A stretch of DNA of 16,809 nucleotides from Acidothermaceae bacterium (GCA_025925185.1 JAICLV010000042.1:1-16809), one strand, 5' to 3'. Positions 8,047 through 16,267 are shown, numbered from the stretch's first letter. Numbers and translations are program-made. The notes: generated by a model not told the origin, from the sequence alone.

Positions 8047-9518
8047 TGAGGCGGGCGCACAAGGTCGCGGTCGTTCGGGCGGCGGAGGCGCAACTGATGT
8101 CCGAACTGCCTGACGGCGCCTTGATGCAGCGGGCGACCGCCGGTCTTGGCGCGACGTGTTGCCGGTTGCTCGGGCGGGTGTACGGCGCTCGCGTCGTCCT
8201 GCTCGTCGGCTCTGGTGACAACGGCGGTGACGCGCTGTACGCCGGCGCGTTTCTCGCCCGGCGCGGCGCCGCGGTTTCCGCTGTATTACTGGGATCGCGC
8301 GCGCACGAGCAAGGCCTCGCGGCATTGCGCGCCGCCGGCGGACGGGTGGCCGCTCCGGCGGCAGTGCGCGTCGCCGACCTCGTGGTCGACGGCGTCGTCG
8401 GCATTGGGGGCAAGGGTGCGCTTCGCGACGACGCGGCGGCTGCGGTCGCCGACATTCCGGCGAGCGCGTTGGTGGTCGCGGTCGATGTTCCGAGCGGGGT
8501 CGACGCAGACACCGGCGAGGTCGTCGGCGCAGCCGTTCGCGCCGACGTCACGGTCACCTTCGGCACCTGGAAACCGGGCCTGCTCGTCGACCCCGGCGCG
8601 CAACACGCTGGCGCGCTTGAGCTTGTCGACATCGGCCTGGCGCCACACCTCCCGCCGTCCGGGCTCATCGCGTTGCAGAACCTGGACGTCGCGGCGCTGC
8701 TGCCACGCCCCGACGCCGAGTCCGACAAGTACCGGCGCGGCGTTCTCGGCATCGTCGCGGGCAGCCGCACCTACACCGGGGCCGCGATGCTGTCGGTCGG
8801 CGGCGCGTTACGCGTCGGCGTCGGCATGGTGCGCCTCGCCTCGGTCGCGCATCCGGCCGAGCTCGTGCGCGCACGTTGGCCCGAGGCCGTCGTCACCGAG
8901 CTGCCGGACGACGGGAGCGGTGTGCTCGCCGCAGGTCGCGTGCAAGCGTGGGTCGTCGGTCCGGGTATCGGCACTGACGATGTGGCGAAATCCCTTGTAG
9001 CACAGGTGCTTTCGGCCGACGTGCCGGTGATCGCCGACGCCGACGCGTTGACGGTGCTCGGCGCCGATCGCGCGCTGCTGCGCGGTCGCGGTACTCCGAC
9101 CGTCGTCACGCCGCACGCCGGTGAGCTGGCCCGGTTGCTTGGGCTCGACGCCGACGCGCGAGTCGACATCGAGGAGCGGCGGCTCCATTACGCGCGCATG
9201 GCCGCGGCCGAACTCGGCGTCACGGTGTTGCTCAAGGGGTCGAGCACTGTGGTGTGCTCGCCAGACGGGCTCGCCAGCGTTAACCCCACCGGCACGCCGT
9301 GGTTGGCCTCTGCGGGCAGCGGCGATGTGCTCTCCGGCATGACCGGCGCGCTGCTCGCCGGCGGCCTGTCCGCGCTCGACGCCGCGTCCTGCGCGGCGTA
9401 CCTGCACGGCGCCGCCGCGCGCCTCGCGGTGATGCGGCATGGTGGCGAGTCGCCGCTGATCGCGGACGACGTGATCGCCGAAATTCCCGCTGCTATCGCG
9501 GCAGTCTCCGATGACTGA
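8046..9518 (+). CDS. nnr: Bifunctional NAD(P)H-hydrate epimerase / ADP-dependent NAD(P)H-hydrate dehydratase, 490 aa
   Basis: Repairs hydrated NADH and NADPH (NAD(P)HX): the N-terminal half epimerises R to S forms, and the C-terminal half dehydrates the S form with ADP. The epimerase (YjeF_N) domain covers about residues 1-210, with GSGDNGGD (55-62) and DVPSGVDADTG (147-157). The dehydratase (carbohydrate-kinase-like) domain covers about 225-490, with KYRRGVLGIVAGS, GPGIG (305-309), TPHAGE (355-360) and GSGDVLSG (424-431). Length and domain order match two-domain bacterial Nnr proteins. ATG 8046 overlaps the hydrolase stop in TGATG; the frame stays open far upstream, but that part shadows the hydrolase gene. 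It ends 27 bp from the convergent MBL-fold gene with no clear terminator between. Confidence 0.95.
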   Translation: MRRAHKVAVVRAAEAQLMSELPDGALMQRATAGLGATCCRLLGRVYGARVVLLVGSGDNGGDALYAGAFLARRGAAVSAVLLGSRAHEQGLAALRAAGGRVAAPAAVRVADLVVDGVVGIGGKGALRDDAAAAVADIPASALVVAVDVPSGVDADTGEVVGAAVRADVTVTFGTWKPGLLVDPGAQHAGALELVDIGLAPHLPPSGLIALQNLDVAALLPRPDAESDKYRRGVLGIVAGSRTYTGAAMLSVGGALRVGVGMVRLASVAHPAELVRARWPEAVVTELPDDGSGVLAAGRVQAWVVGPGIGTDDVAKSLVAQVLSADVPVIADADALTVLGADRALLRGRGTPTVVTPHAGELARLLGLDADARVDIEERRLHYARMAAAELGVTVLLKGSSTVVCSPDGLASVNPTGTPWLASAGSGDVLSGMTGALLAGGLSALDAASCAAYLHGAAARLAVMRHGGESPLIADDVIAEIPAAIAAVSDD

Positions 9519-9545
9519 GATCGCATCGTCCAGCGCGGAATAGCG

Positions 9546-10190
9546 TTACAGCGTCACGTCTTCGAGTGGCGTCAGGTACGAGAACTTCAGGTCGTACTGT
9601 TCGGCGAAGCGGGTGACGTAGCCGACCGCGTTCTTCAACCCAGACTCGCTCAGCATCGCGTCGTGGATCTGAAAAGACCGCGGCGCGCGAACGGCGACCA
9701 CGAAGTCGATCACCTCGGCGAGCTTCGACCACGGTGCGTGCAGCGGAATTAGCAGCGTCGACACCGGCGCCGACGGGACAGTGAACGAGTCACCCGGGTG
9801 GTACACCTCGTCGTCCACCAAGTAGCCGACGTTCGCGCACGGCGTGCCGATCGCGGGGTGGATGACCGCGTGCTGGCCTCCGAAGGTCCGGACCGAAAAG
9901 CCAGCGGCGTCGAATGACTCGTCAGCCCCGACAGCGGTGACGCGCGCCTCGAGCTCGCCAAGCTGCTGGACGACGGACGGCGGCGCCCACATCCGCAGCT
10001 CGGGGTTAGCTCGGGCCGCGTCGAGCAACGCCTCGACGTCGACGTGGTCGAAGTGCTCGTGCGTGATCAACACGGCGTCGGCGCCGTCGAGCGCGGCGGC
10101 CGTCTCGGAGAAGACGCCGGGGTCGATCACCAGGGCGCGGTCTGCGGACTCGAGCCGGACGCAGGCGTGGGTGTACTTGGTCATCTGCAT
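9546..10190 (-). CDS. UlaG-like metallo-beta-lactamase-fold metal-dependent hydrolase, 214 aa
   Basis: Cytosolic metal-dependent hydrolase of the COG2220 (UlaG/UPF0173-like) group; the substrate is unknown. Counting from the chosen start, THEHFDH gives the metal motif HxHxDH (His44, His46, Asp48, His49). Further candidate ligands are His107 or His111 (GGQHAVIH), Asp134 in YHPGD and His176 in FQIHD. The N-terminus MQMTKYTHACVRLE is typical of the group, but ATGs at 10199 and 10184 are also in frame; 10190 is chosen by family resemblance, as no Shine-Dalgarno decides. The longer frame to 10568 is antisense to alr and was rejected. The gene is divergent from alr across a 66-bp gap. Confidence 0.85.
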   Translation of the reverse strand: MQMTKYTHACVRLESADRALVIDPGVFSETAAALDGADAVLITHEHFDHVDVEALLDAARANPELRMWAPPSVVQQLGELEARVTAVGADESFDAAGFSVRTFGGQHAVIHPAIGTPCANVGYLVDDEVYHPGDSFTVPSAPVSTLLIPLHAPWSKLAEVIDFVVAVRAPRSFQIHDAMLSESGLKNAVGYVTRFAEQYDLKFSYLTPLEDVTL

Positions 10191-10243
10191 GGGAGGCATT
10201 CGATCACGCGCGCCGTCGGCGCCGCTCGCCCCGCTCCCGATGG

Positions 10244-10249
10244 CAGACT
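10244..10249 (+). promoter_or_regulatory. Putative -10 of a leaderless promoter for alr
   Basis: CAGACT is followed by TGCCGTC (7 nt) and the GTG start of alr at 10257. It keeps the key A and T of TAnnnT but has C at the first position, so it is weaker than the glmS element. There is no Shine-Dalgarno or clear -35. The 66-bp divergent region (10191-10256) holds no obvious operator. Confidence 0.4.
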
Positions 10250-10256
10250 TGCCGTC

Positions 10257-11450
10257 GTGACCTCCGACCCGATTGACACCGCGCCGCAAGCCGCGCTCGT
10301 CGCGTCGCGGTTGCGCGCCGCCGCTCGGATCGACCTGCGCGCGATCGAGGGCAACGTCAGGCGCATTCGCGAGATCGCGGCTCCTGCTGAGGTGATGGCG
10401 GTCGTGAAGGCCGATGGTTACGGCCATGGTCTGCTGCGCAGCGCTCAGGCCGCGCTCGCCGGTGGGGCCGACTGGCTCGGCGTCGCCTTCATCGAGGAGG
10501 CGCTCGCGCTGCGGGCCGCCGGCGTCAACTCCAAAATGCTGTGCTGGCTGGCCGCCCCGGGCGAACAACTCAGCAAGGCCGTCTTGGCCGACGTCGACCT
10601 GTCCGCCTCCGCGGCGTGGATGGTCGACGAGATCGCGGCCGCGTCAATGCAGTCGGGCAAAGCAGCGCGTGTGCACCTGAAAGTCGACACCGGCCTGTCG
10701 CGCGCGGGCGCGGTGCTCGCCGACTGGCCCGCACTGCTCGACGCCGCCATCGACGCGCAGGCGCGCGGCGCGATCAGCGTCGTCGGCGTCTGGTCGCACC
10801 TCGCCTACGGCGACGATCCGCAAAACCCCACGACCTCCGAACAAATCAGGGCTTTCGACGAGGCGCTCGACGCCGCGCGGCGCGCCGGCGTCACGCCCGA
10901 GATCAGGCACCTGGCGAACTCGGGCGCTGCACTACACCGGCCAGACGCGCGCTACGACCTGGTGCGCGCGGGCATCGCCGTCTACGGCCTTGCGCCGGCG
11001 CCCGATCTCGCCGACTCGCGGTCGCTCGGGCTCACGCCGGCGATGACCTTGACCGCGCGGCTTGCGCTCACCAAGACCGTCCCGGCCGGGTCGGGCGTCT
11101 CTTACGGCCACCGATACAGCACAGCCGAGGCGACCACCCTTGGCCTGGTTCCGGTCGGCTACGCCGACGGCGTTCCACGCGCGGCCAGCAACACCGCCGA
11201 GGTCCTCGTGAGGGGCACGCAGACCGCCATCCGGCGCAAAATCGCGGGCACGGTCTGCATGGACCAGTTCGTGGTCGACCTCGGCGCCGGCAACGACGGC
11301 GCGTTCGTGGCGGGTGACGAGGTGGTGCTGTTCGGCCCGGGCGACGACGGTGAGCCGACCGCGCAGGACTGGGCGTCCGCTCTCGGCACGATCTCCTACG
11401 AGATCGTCTCTCGCATCGGATCGCGAGTGCCGCGGGTCTACGGACAGTGA
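10257..11450 (+). CDS. alr: Alanine racemase, 397 aa
   Basis: PLP enzyme converting L-alanine to D-alanine for peptidoglycan, in the cytosol. The N-terminal TIM barrel begins with RIDLRAIEGNVR, followed by the PLP lysine in VVKADGYGHG (Lys51). HLKVDTGLSR and HLANSGA are further barrel motifs. The C-terminal beta domain carries the second catalytic residue, Tyr283 of SYGHRYST, and GTVCMDQ of the substrate site. Length is normal. The start is GTG 10257; upstream in-frame sequence is antisense to the MBL gene and lacks family resemblance. Its TGA overlaps the next gene's GTG (GTGA, 11447-11450), making alr the first gene of the alr-UDG-tsaE unit. Confidence 0.95.
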   Translation: MTSDPIDTAPQAALVASRLRAAARIDLRAIEGNVRRIREIAAPAEVMAVVKADGYGHGLLRSAQAALAGGADWLGVAFIEEALALRAAGVNSKMLCWLAAPGEQLSKAVLADVDLSASAAWMVDEIAAASMQSGKAARVHLKVDTGLSRAGAVLADWPALLDAAIDAQARGAISVVGVWSHLAYGDDPQNPTTSEQIRAFDEALDAARRAGVTPEIRHLANSGAALHRPDARYDLVRAGIAVYGLAPAPDLADSRSLGLTPAMTLTARLALTKTVPAGSGVSYGHRYSTAEATTLGLVPVGYADGVPRAASNTAEVLVRGTQTAIRRKIAGTVCMDQFVVDLGAGNDGAFVAGDEVVLFGPGDDGEPTAQDWASALGTISYEIVSRIGSRVPRVYGQ

Positions 11451-12019
11451 CGACCTGGGAGGCCATAGCGGCCGAAATCCGCGGCTGTCACGCGTGTTCT
11501 GAGCTCGCTGCGACGCGCACCAACGTCGTCGTCGGCCAGTTGCCGGCGAGAGGGGCTGGAGTGCTGCTCGTCGGCGAGGCACCTGGCGCCAACGAGGACG
11601 CCACCGGAATTCCCTTTGTCGGCAAGGCCGGCCAGCTCCTCGACCAGCTTCTCGATGAGGTCGGTCTGCCGCGCGACAAGGTGGCTGTGGCCAACGTGCT
11701 GAAGTGCCGCCCTCCCGACAACCGCAAACCGACGTCCGCAGAGGTGGGCAACTGCCGGGGTTGGCTCACCGTCCAACTCACGGTGGTCAACCCGGTGTTG
11801 GTGGTCGCGATGGGCGGCACCGCGGTCGAGTGGTTCTTCGGCAGGGGCGCGAAAATCGGGCAGCTTCGCGGCCAGATCCACGACCAGTCCGGACGACGTG
11901 TGCTCCCTACCTACCATCCGTCCGCGGCGATCAGGTTCGGCCCACGTGGCATGCCGCGCGCCGCGCTGCGAGAGGATTTGGCGGTGGCGGCGAAAGCGGC
12001 GCAGGAGGTGAGCGGGTGA
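11447..12019 (+). CDS. Family 4 uracil-DNA glycosylase (4Fe-4S), 190 aa
   Basis: Removes uracil from DNA, starting base-excision repair of deaminated cytosine. Four cysteines suited to the 4Fe-4S cluster are present: Cys14 and Cys17 (CHAC), Cys87 (VLKCRPP) and Cys103. Active-site motif A is GEAPG (residues 43-47), which points to family 4; family 5 usually has GEGPA. Motif B is HPS (157-159). GIPFVGKAG is also conserved. Length is at the compact end of the family and appears complete. GTG 11447 overlaps the alr stop by 4 nt, and the TGA overlaps the tsaE GTG by 4 nt, so expression is coupled to both neighbours. Confidence 0.92.
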   Translation: MTTWEAIAAEIRGCHACSELAATRTNVVVGQLPARGAGVLLVGEAPGANEDATGIPFVGKAGQLLDQLLDEVGLPRDKVAVANVLKCRPPDNRKPTSAEVGNCRGWLTVQLTVVNPVLVVAMGGTAVEWFFGRGAKIGQLRGQIHDQSGRRVLPTYHPSAAIRFGPRGMPRAALREDLAVAAKAAQEVSG

Positions 12020-12498
12020 GCGTGCAGATCGCGGTGCCGACCGCCGACGACATGCGCGAGCTCGGCAAGCGGCTCGCGACGCTGCTGCGCGCGGGCGACC
12101 TCGTCGTCCTCACCGGGTCGCTCGGTGCCGGGAAAACCACGCTGGCCCAAGGGATCGGGGCCGGTCTGAACGTGCGTGGCGGAGTCACCTCGCCGACGTT
12201 CGTCATTTCCCGGGTACACCCCTCGCTCGCCGACGGCCCGCCGTTGGTGCACGTCGACGCTTACCGGCTTGGCGGGCGGGTCGAGGTCGACGACCTCGAC
12301 CTTGACGCCTCGATCGAGGATTCGGTGACCCTCGTCGAATGGGGCGAAGGTCTCGTCGAGGAGTTGGCCGCGGACGTGCTGGAGGTGGCGATCGACCGCG
12401 CGGAGGCCGCCGACCCCGACGGCGAACCGCGCAAGGTGTGTATCAGCGCGCGGGGCGCGCGTTGGGCACCGGTCGACCTCGCGGCCGTCACCCATTAG
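12016..12498 (+). CDS. tsaE: tRNA t6A biosynthesis ATPase TsaE, 160 aa
   Basis: ATPase of the TsaB-TsaD-TsaE complex that transfers the threonylcarbamoyl group to A37 of ANN-decoding tRNAs. Walker A is GSLGAGKT (residues 34-41), followed by TSPTFVI (58-64), HVDAYRL (79-85) and VEWGE (107-111), the characteristic TsaE motifs. The start is GTG 12016, preceded by a strong Shine-Dalgarno AGGAGG at 12003-12008 (7-nt spacing) inside the UDG gene; a second GTG at 12022 is less well placed. The open frame further upstream is a shadow of the UDG gene. It ends 44 nt before tsaB. Confidence 0.95.
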   Translation: MSVQIAVPTADDMRELGKRLATLLRAGDLVVLTGSLGAGKTTLAQGIGAGLNVRGGVTSPTFVISRVHPSLADGPPLVHVDAYRLGGRVEVDDLDLDASIEDSVTLVEWGEGLVEELAADVLEVAIDRAEAADPDGEPRKVCISARGARWAPVDLAAVTH

Positions 12499-12529
12499 GC
12501 GGCCCACTGGCTCGTCGCCGGCGCACCGC

Positions 12530-12535
12530 TAGGCT
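12530..12535 (+). promoter_or_regulatory. Putative -10 of an internal leaderless promoter for tsaB
   Basis: TAGGCT, the same hexamer as at glmS, is followed by CGAAGCC (7 nt) and the GTG start of tsaB at 12543. It lies in the only real gap (44 nt, 12499-12542) of an otherwise overlapping operon, and no Shine-Dalgarno is present. This suggests tsaB-rimI-tsaD-ABM can be transcribed separately from alr-UDG-tsaE. Confidence 0.5.
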
Positions 12536-12542
12536 CGAAGCC

Positions 12543-13175
12543 GTGCTGCTCGCCTTCGACACCGCCACACCCGCAGTCACCGTCGCCCTCCACGACGGTG
12601 ATCGGGTGCGCGCGGAGCGCACCGTCGCCGACGCGCGTCGGCACGGCGAGCTGCTCGGTCCTGGCATCCAGCGCGTGCTCGACGACGCTGGAGTTTCGAC
12701 GTCCGACTTGACGAAGGTCGCGGTCGGCGTCGGGCCAGGCCCGTTCACCGGGCTGCGGGTCGGGCTGGTCACCGCGCGCGCGCTGTCCGACGCGCTTCGC
12801 ATTCCGGTCGTGGGCGTGTGCTCGCTCGACGTGCTCGCCGCCGACGTCGTGTGCGAGGGGCGATTTCTCGTCGCCACCGACGCGCGTCGCCGTGAGGTCT
12901 ACTGGGCGGTCTACGACGAGAACCACCGGCGGCTCGATGGGCCGAACGTCGGCCGGTCTGTCGACATCGGGTGGCACGGTCCGGTTTTCGGCGCCGGCGC
13001 GTTGCAGTACCGCGCCGATTTCGACAGCGCGCATGAGCCGCAATTTCCGAGTGCCGCAACGCTTTGCACGATGGTGGCCGAGGGTCGCGTGACCATCCTC
13101 GAGCCGCGTCCGCTGTACCTGCGGCGACCCGACGCCGTCGAGCCGGGCGCCCGTAAGGCGGTGACGCCCGCGTGA
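12543..13175 (+). CDS. tsaB: tRNA t6A biosynthesis protein TsaB, 210 aa
   Basis: Non-catalytic ASKHA-fold partner of TsaD in t6A synthesis. The N-terminus LLAFDTATPAVTVAL and the motif VGVGPGPFTGLRVGL (about residues 61-75) are typical of TsaB. The C-terminal half is variable, as in the family, and ends with PLYLRRPDAV. GTG 12543 gives the expected N-terminus beginning just before the first beta strand. The gene overlaps rimI by 4 nt (GTGA, 13172-13175). Confidence 0.93.
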   Translation: MLLAFDTATPAVTVALHDGDRVRAERTVADARRHGELLGPGIQRVLDDAGVSTSDLTKVAVGVGPGPFTGLRVGLVTARALSDALRIPVVGVCSLDVLAADVVCEGRFLVATDARRREVYWAVYDENHRRLDGPNVGRSVDIGWHGPVFGAGALQYRADFDSAHEPQFPSAATLCTMVAEGRVTILEPRPLYLRRPDAVEPGARKAVTPA

Positions 13176-13672
13176 GCGCCATCGACACCAGGCGAACCAC
13201 CCTGCGCCGGATGCGGTGGTGGGACATCGACCCCGTGATGGACATCGAGCACGACCTGTTCGGCGACGAGAGCTGGACCGTCGCGATGTTCTGGTCTGAG
13301 CTGTCGGAGCACGAGACCCGCCACTACCTCGTCGCGAAAGACCGCGCAGAGATCGTCGGCTACGCCGGGCTTTGCGCATACCCCGAGGAGTCGTTCGTGC
13401 AGACGATCGCGGTGCGTCGCGACCGCCAAAACGAAGGCATCGGCGCCCGGTTGCTCACCGCGCTGATCGACGAGGCGCGCCGGCGCGACGAGCCGATGGT
13501 CGGTCTCGAGGTGCGGGCCGACAACCCAGTCGCGCAGCGCATGTACCGCAACTTCGGCTTCGAACAGGTGGGCCTGCGCAAGGCCTACTACCAGCCGAGC
13601 GGCACCGACGCCGTGTTGATGGTGTTGAACTTGAAGGGCGTCAATCCGGCTGACTGGGCGGGTAATGGCTGA
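13172..13672 (+). CDS. rimI: Ribosomal protein S18 alanine N-acetyltransferase (GNAT), 166 aa
   Basis: GNAT acetyltransferase expected to acetylate the N-terminus of ribosomal protein S18. The acetyl-CoA loop is [10 protein letters not shown] (residues 82-91), in the usual QxxGxG/A form, preceded by the strand QTIAV. The C-terminal block [19 protein letters not shown] is diagnostic of RimI-like enzymes. Its place between tsaB and tsaD is the classic actinobacterial arrangement and supports the name; substrate specificity is inferred. GTG 13172 overlaps the tsaB stop, and its end overlaps the tsaD start by 8 nt (13665-13672). Confidence 0.9.
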   Translation: MSAIDTRRTTLRRMRWWDIDPVMDIEHDLFGDESWTVAMFWSELSEHETRHYLVAKDRAEIVGYAGLCAYPEESFVQTIAVRRDRQNEGIGARLLTALIDEARRRDEPMVGLEVRADNPVAQRMYRNFGFEQVGLRKAYYQPSGTDAVLMVLNLKGVNPADWAGNG

Positions 13673-14696
13673 CGAACCGTTGGTCCTCGGAATCGAGACC
13701 TCCTGCGATGAGACCGGCGTCGGCATCGTGCGCGGAAACAGCTTGCTGGCAAACGAAATCGCGTCGAGCGTCGATGAGCACGCGCGTTTCGGCGGCGTCG
13801 TGCCCGAGGTCGCCAGCCGGGCGCACCTCGAGGCGATGGTGCCGACGATGCGTCGCGCGCTCGAAAAGGCCGGCGTCGCGTTGTCGGACGTCGACGCGCT
13901 CGCCGTCACCGCCGGCCCGGGCCTCGCGGGCGCCCTGCTTGTGGGCGTGGCCGCGGCGAAGGCGTACGCGCTAGCGGCTGGCAAGCCGCTGTACGGCGTG
14001 AACCACCTGTCCGCCCACGTGGCGGTCGATGTGTTGGAACACGGGCCGTTACCCGAACCTTGCATCGCCTTGCTCGTCTCTGGCGGTCACTCGTCGCTGC
14101 TGCTGGTGCCCGACGTCACCCACGACGTCCGGCCCCTCGGTTCCACCGTCGACGACGCCGCCGGCGAGGCGTTCGACAAGGTGGCGCGCGTGCTCGGCCT
14201 GCCGTTCCCCGGTGGCCCGTACATCGACCGCGCCGCCCGCGAGGGCGACCCCGCGTTCGCGGCCTTCCCGCGTGGCAAGGCGGACGACGGGACGCTCGAC
14301 TTTTCCTTCTCTGGTTTGAAAACCGCGGTCGCCCGATGGGTGGAGGCGCGCGAGCGCGCAGGTGAACCAGTTCCCGTTCCTGATGTTGCGGCGTCGTTCC
14401 AGGAGGCGGTCGTCGACGTGCTGACCGCGAAGGCGGTGACCGCGTGCCGCGACCACGGGGTCGACCACCTGCTGATCGGCGGCGGTGTCGCGGCGAACTC
14501 CCGGCTGCGCGCGCTCGCCCAGGAACGGTGCGACAAAGTAGGCATCCAGCTCCGGGTGCCGCGCCCCGGTCTGTGCACCGACAACGGCGCGATGGTCGCC
14601 GCGCTCGGCGCGTGCCTCGTCGACGCCGGCCGCCCGCCGTCGGCGCTCGACCTGCCGGCCGACTCCTCGCTTCCGATCACGGAGGTGCTGGTGTGA
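13665..14696 (+). CDS. tsaD: tRNA N6-adenosine threonylcarbamoyltransferase TsaD, 343 aa
   Basis: Catalytic subunit transferring threonylcarbamoyl from threonylcarbamoyl-AMP to A37 of tRNA. The N-terminus carries GIETSCDET (residues 9-17). Further motifs are [10 protein letters not shown] (47-56), the metal-binding HxxxH in NHLSAH (His114, His118), [26 protein letters not shown] and the C-terminal [10 protein letters not shown] containing the third metal ligand Asp. Length is normal. It starts at ATG 13665 inside rimI. Its last codons contain a Shine-Dalgarno (GGAGG, 14681-14685) for the next gene, with which it overlaps in GTGA. Confidence 0.96.
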   Translation: MADEPLVLGIETSCDETGVGIVRGNSLLANEIASSVDEHARFGGVVPEVASRAHLEAMVPTMRRALEKAGVALSDVDALAVTAGPGLAGALLVGVAAAKAYALAAGKPLYGVNHLSAHVAVDVLEHGPLPEPCIALLVSGGHSSLLLVPDVTHDVRPLGSTVDDAAGEAFDKVARVLGLPFPGGPYIDRAAREGDPAFAAFPRGKADDGTLDFSFSGLKTAVARWVEARERAGEPVPVPDVAASFQEAVVDVLTAKAVTACRDHGVDHLLIGGGVAANSRLRALAQERCDKVGIQLRVPRPGLCTDNGAMVAALGACLVDAGRPPSALDLPADSSLPITEVLV

Positions 14697-14974
14697 TCGC
14701 GAGAATGTGGGAAGCCCACATCAACCCCGGACAACTCGACGCGTTCTGCGACTGGACGAGGCACGAGGCTTGGCCACAATTCGCCGCTGCTCAAGGCTTT
14801 CTCGGTGGAGAGCTGTACCGTTCCGACGAGCAGCACAGCGCGGTGGTCATCACCCGGTGGAACGACACCGACACGCTCGCCGCGGGAAACAACTGGTTCG
14901 ACCTCGGCGCCGAGCGCTTTTGCGCGCGCGAGGCCAACGCATGGGAGTTCACCCCGGTGCCGATCGAGTCTTAG
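14693..14974 (+). CDS. Small ABM-like (dimeric alpha/beta barrel) protein, 93 aa
   Basis: Function unknown. The N-terminal strand [20 protein letters not shown], a middle [10 protein letters not shown] and a strand [14 protein letters not shown] suggest the ferredoxin-like fold of antibiotic-biosynthesis monooxygenase (ABM) domain proteins, which dimerise; this is fold-level recognition, not proof. No catalytic residues can be assigned. GTG 14693 overlaps the tsaD stop in GTGA and has GGAGG at 14681-14685 with 7-nt spacing, so it is a genuine coupled gene; ATG 14705 is a possible alternative start. As the last gene of the tsaB-rimI-tsaD unit, it may serve a role unrelated to t6A. Confidence 0.75.
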   Translation: MIARMWEAHINPGQLDAFCDWTRHEAWPQFAAAQGFLGGELYRSDEQHSAVVITRWNDTDTLAAGNNWFDLGAERFCAREANAWEFTPVPIES

Positions 14975-15006
14975 CTCGTCGCCGTCACGCCGACCACGAA
15001 GGAGCC

Positions 15007-15027
15007 CTCGGCGCAGACTCAGCCGAG
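15007..15027. terminator. Possible bidirectional terminator hairpin between convergent genes
   Basis: CTCGGC (15007-15012) and GCCGAG (15022-15027) form a perfect 6-bp stem with a 9-nt loop. It lies in the 44-bp gap between the ABM-like gene and the convergent methyltransferase, overlapping the methyltransferase stop codon (15019-15021). There is no T tract on either strand, so it is only suggestive. Confidence 0.3.
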
Positions 15028-16260
15028 ACTTTGCCCACGCTCGCGCGACGAGACCGGCTGTGCGATCAGGACGTCACGTCGTCCGTTGACCAAGGCCAGT
15101 ACGACAACCGCGTGACGACGGCCCTTCAACTGCAGCTCGCGGCGAAGCTGCTCGACGTTGATGGCCGAGCCGCGCTTCATGATGGTGACCGAACCCACAC
15201 CCCGCTCACGCAGGGTTTGGCGCAGCCGCTTGAACGAGAACGGCATCGCGTCGGTGATCTCGAACGCCCGCGCGAAGGGCGTGCGCACCTTGGTGTCGCT
15301 AGTGACGTAGGCGGTAGTGGCGTCCAGCAATCCGCCTCCGACGAGCCGCGCCACGGCGCCGACCAGATGCGCGCGCACCACGGCGGGATCGGGCTCGTAC
15401 AGGAATCGCGCCGGTGGGATCACTTCTGCCGGCACCTCATCGGCGTCTGTCATGGTGTCGCCTGCGGGGAGCAACGTCGCACGCCGACGTACCTGGGGCG
15501 TCGCGAGTTCGCCCGACCACAACACCGCTTCCTTGAGCTCGCCCCGGTAGGACACCCATTCCGCTTCGACGTCGAACGGCACGACGTCGTGCGGGATCCC
15601 GGGCGCCATCTTCGCCGCGGCCGGACCGGAGTGCAGCACCTGCTTGACGAACACCCATGGCGGCGAAACCCCGTGCAGATCGAAGACGCGACGGCCATCT
15701 TGGCGACGAGACGGGTCGATGAAAGTGGCCTCAAAGGAATCTCGCTGGAGGTGCTTCGTCGATGATGCCTCGACGTCGAGGCACTTAACCGTCGCGTCGT
15801 CCAGCTTCAACGCTTCGATGTTCGCGCGGGCGACCTCGACCGTGAGCGGGTCTTTGTCGAACCCGGTCACCGTGCAGCCGGCCCTCGACAGCGCCCGCAG
15901 ATCGCCTCCGATGCCACAACACAGGTCGGCCACTCTGATCGGCGGGTCGGGCGGCGCCGCGAGGGCGGCGAACCGGGCGGCGCGGTGGTCGGCGACCTCC
16001 GCGCGGGTGGCCTGCTCGAGCCCGTCAGGGGTGAACCACATCAGGTCGGCGTCGGCGCCGAACTTGTCGCGACCCCTGCGGCGCAGTTGCGCTTGGGTGA
16101 TCGCGGCGCCGGCGAGTTCGGGCGAAAGCCCCCGGACGCGCCGGCGGACCTCGGTCGCGACGCTCAGCGGATCGGCGCCGGCGTCCAACTCGATCAGGGC
16201 GCGCTCCAGCGCCCGAGCGCCGGCGCCGGCGTGCAGCGCCCGGAAAGTCTCGAGGCCCAT
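15019..16260 (-). CDS. Class I SAM-dependent methyltransferase with THUMP-like C-terminal domain, 413 aa
   Basis: Probable nucleic-acid (likely RNA) methyltransferase; the exact substrate is unknown. A helical N-terminal region (about residues 1-100) is followed by the Rossmann SAM domain, with motif I VADLCCGIGGDLRAL (110-124), acidic FDKDP (134-138) and FIDPSRR (180-186). The C-terminal part (about 320-413), with RTPFARAFEITDAMPF and a basic stretch, matches what I know of the THUMP-like domain of this actinobacterial family. The start is ATG 16260; upstream in-frame ATGs to 16398 fall inside the palindromic groES control region and give an unrelated low-complexity N-terminus, so they were rejected. 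GAGGCT exactly 7 nt upstream suggests a leaderless message. Confidence 0.85.
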   Translation of the reverse strand: MGLETFRALHAGAGARALERALIELDAGADPLSVATEVRRRVRGLSPELAGAAITQAQLRRRGRDKFGADADLMWFTPDGLEQATRAEVADHRAARFAALAAPPDPPIRVADLCCGIGGDLRALSRAGCTVTGFDKDPLTVEVARANIEALKLDDATVKCLDVEASSTKHLQRDSFEATFIDPSRRQDGRRVFDLHGVSPPWVFVKQVLHSGPAAAKMAPGIPHDVVPFDVEAEWVSYRGELKEAVLWSGELATPQVRRRATLLPAGDTMTDADEVPAEVIPPARFLYEPDPAVVRAHLVGAVARLVGGGLLDATTAYVTSDTKVRTPFARAFEITDAMPFSFKRLRQTLRERGVGSVTIMKRGSAINVEQLRRELQLKGRRHAVVVLALVNGRRDVLIAQPVSSRERGQSLG

Positions 16261-16267
16261 GCGCGGG

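Noticed and set aside
7123..8325. Minus-strand frame of 400 codons with a Gly-Val-Gly-Leu repeat
   Set aside because: The repeat is just the antisense reading of the AEPH minisatellite; the strand opposite holds an intact hydrolase.
9519..9545. Terminator between nnr and the MBL-fold gene
   Set aside because: No stem of useful length was found in the 27-bp gap.
10198..10203. Minus-strand TCGAAT 7 nt before the MBL-fold gene start as a -10
   Set aside because: Lacks the essential A at position two, and the start codon itself is uncertain.
12491..12500. Ten-base string CCCATTAGGC shared with the glmS promoter (5271-5280)
   Set aside because: Here it covers the tsaE stop, the hexamer lacks the final T and no start codon lies 7 nt away; chance match.
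12911..14065. Minus-strand frame of 384 codons opposite tsaB, rimI and tsaD
   Set aside because: Spans three well-supported genes and shows no recognisable domain.
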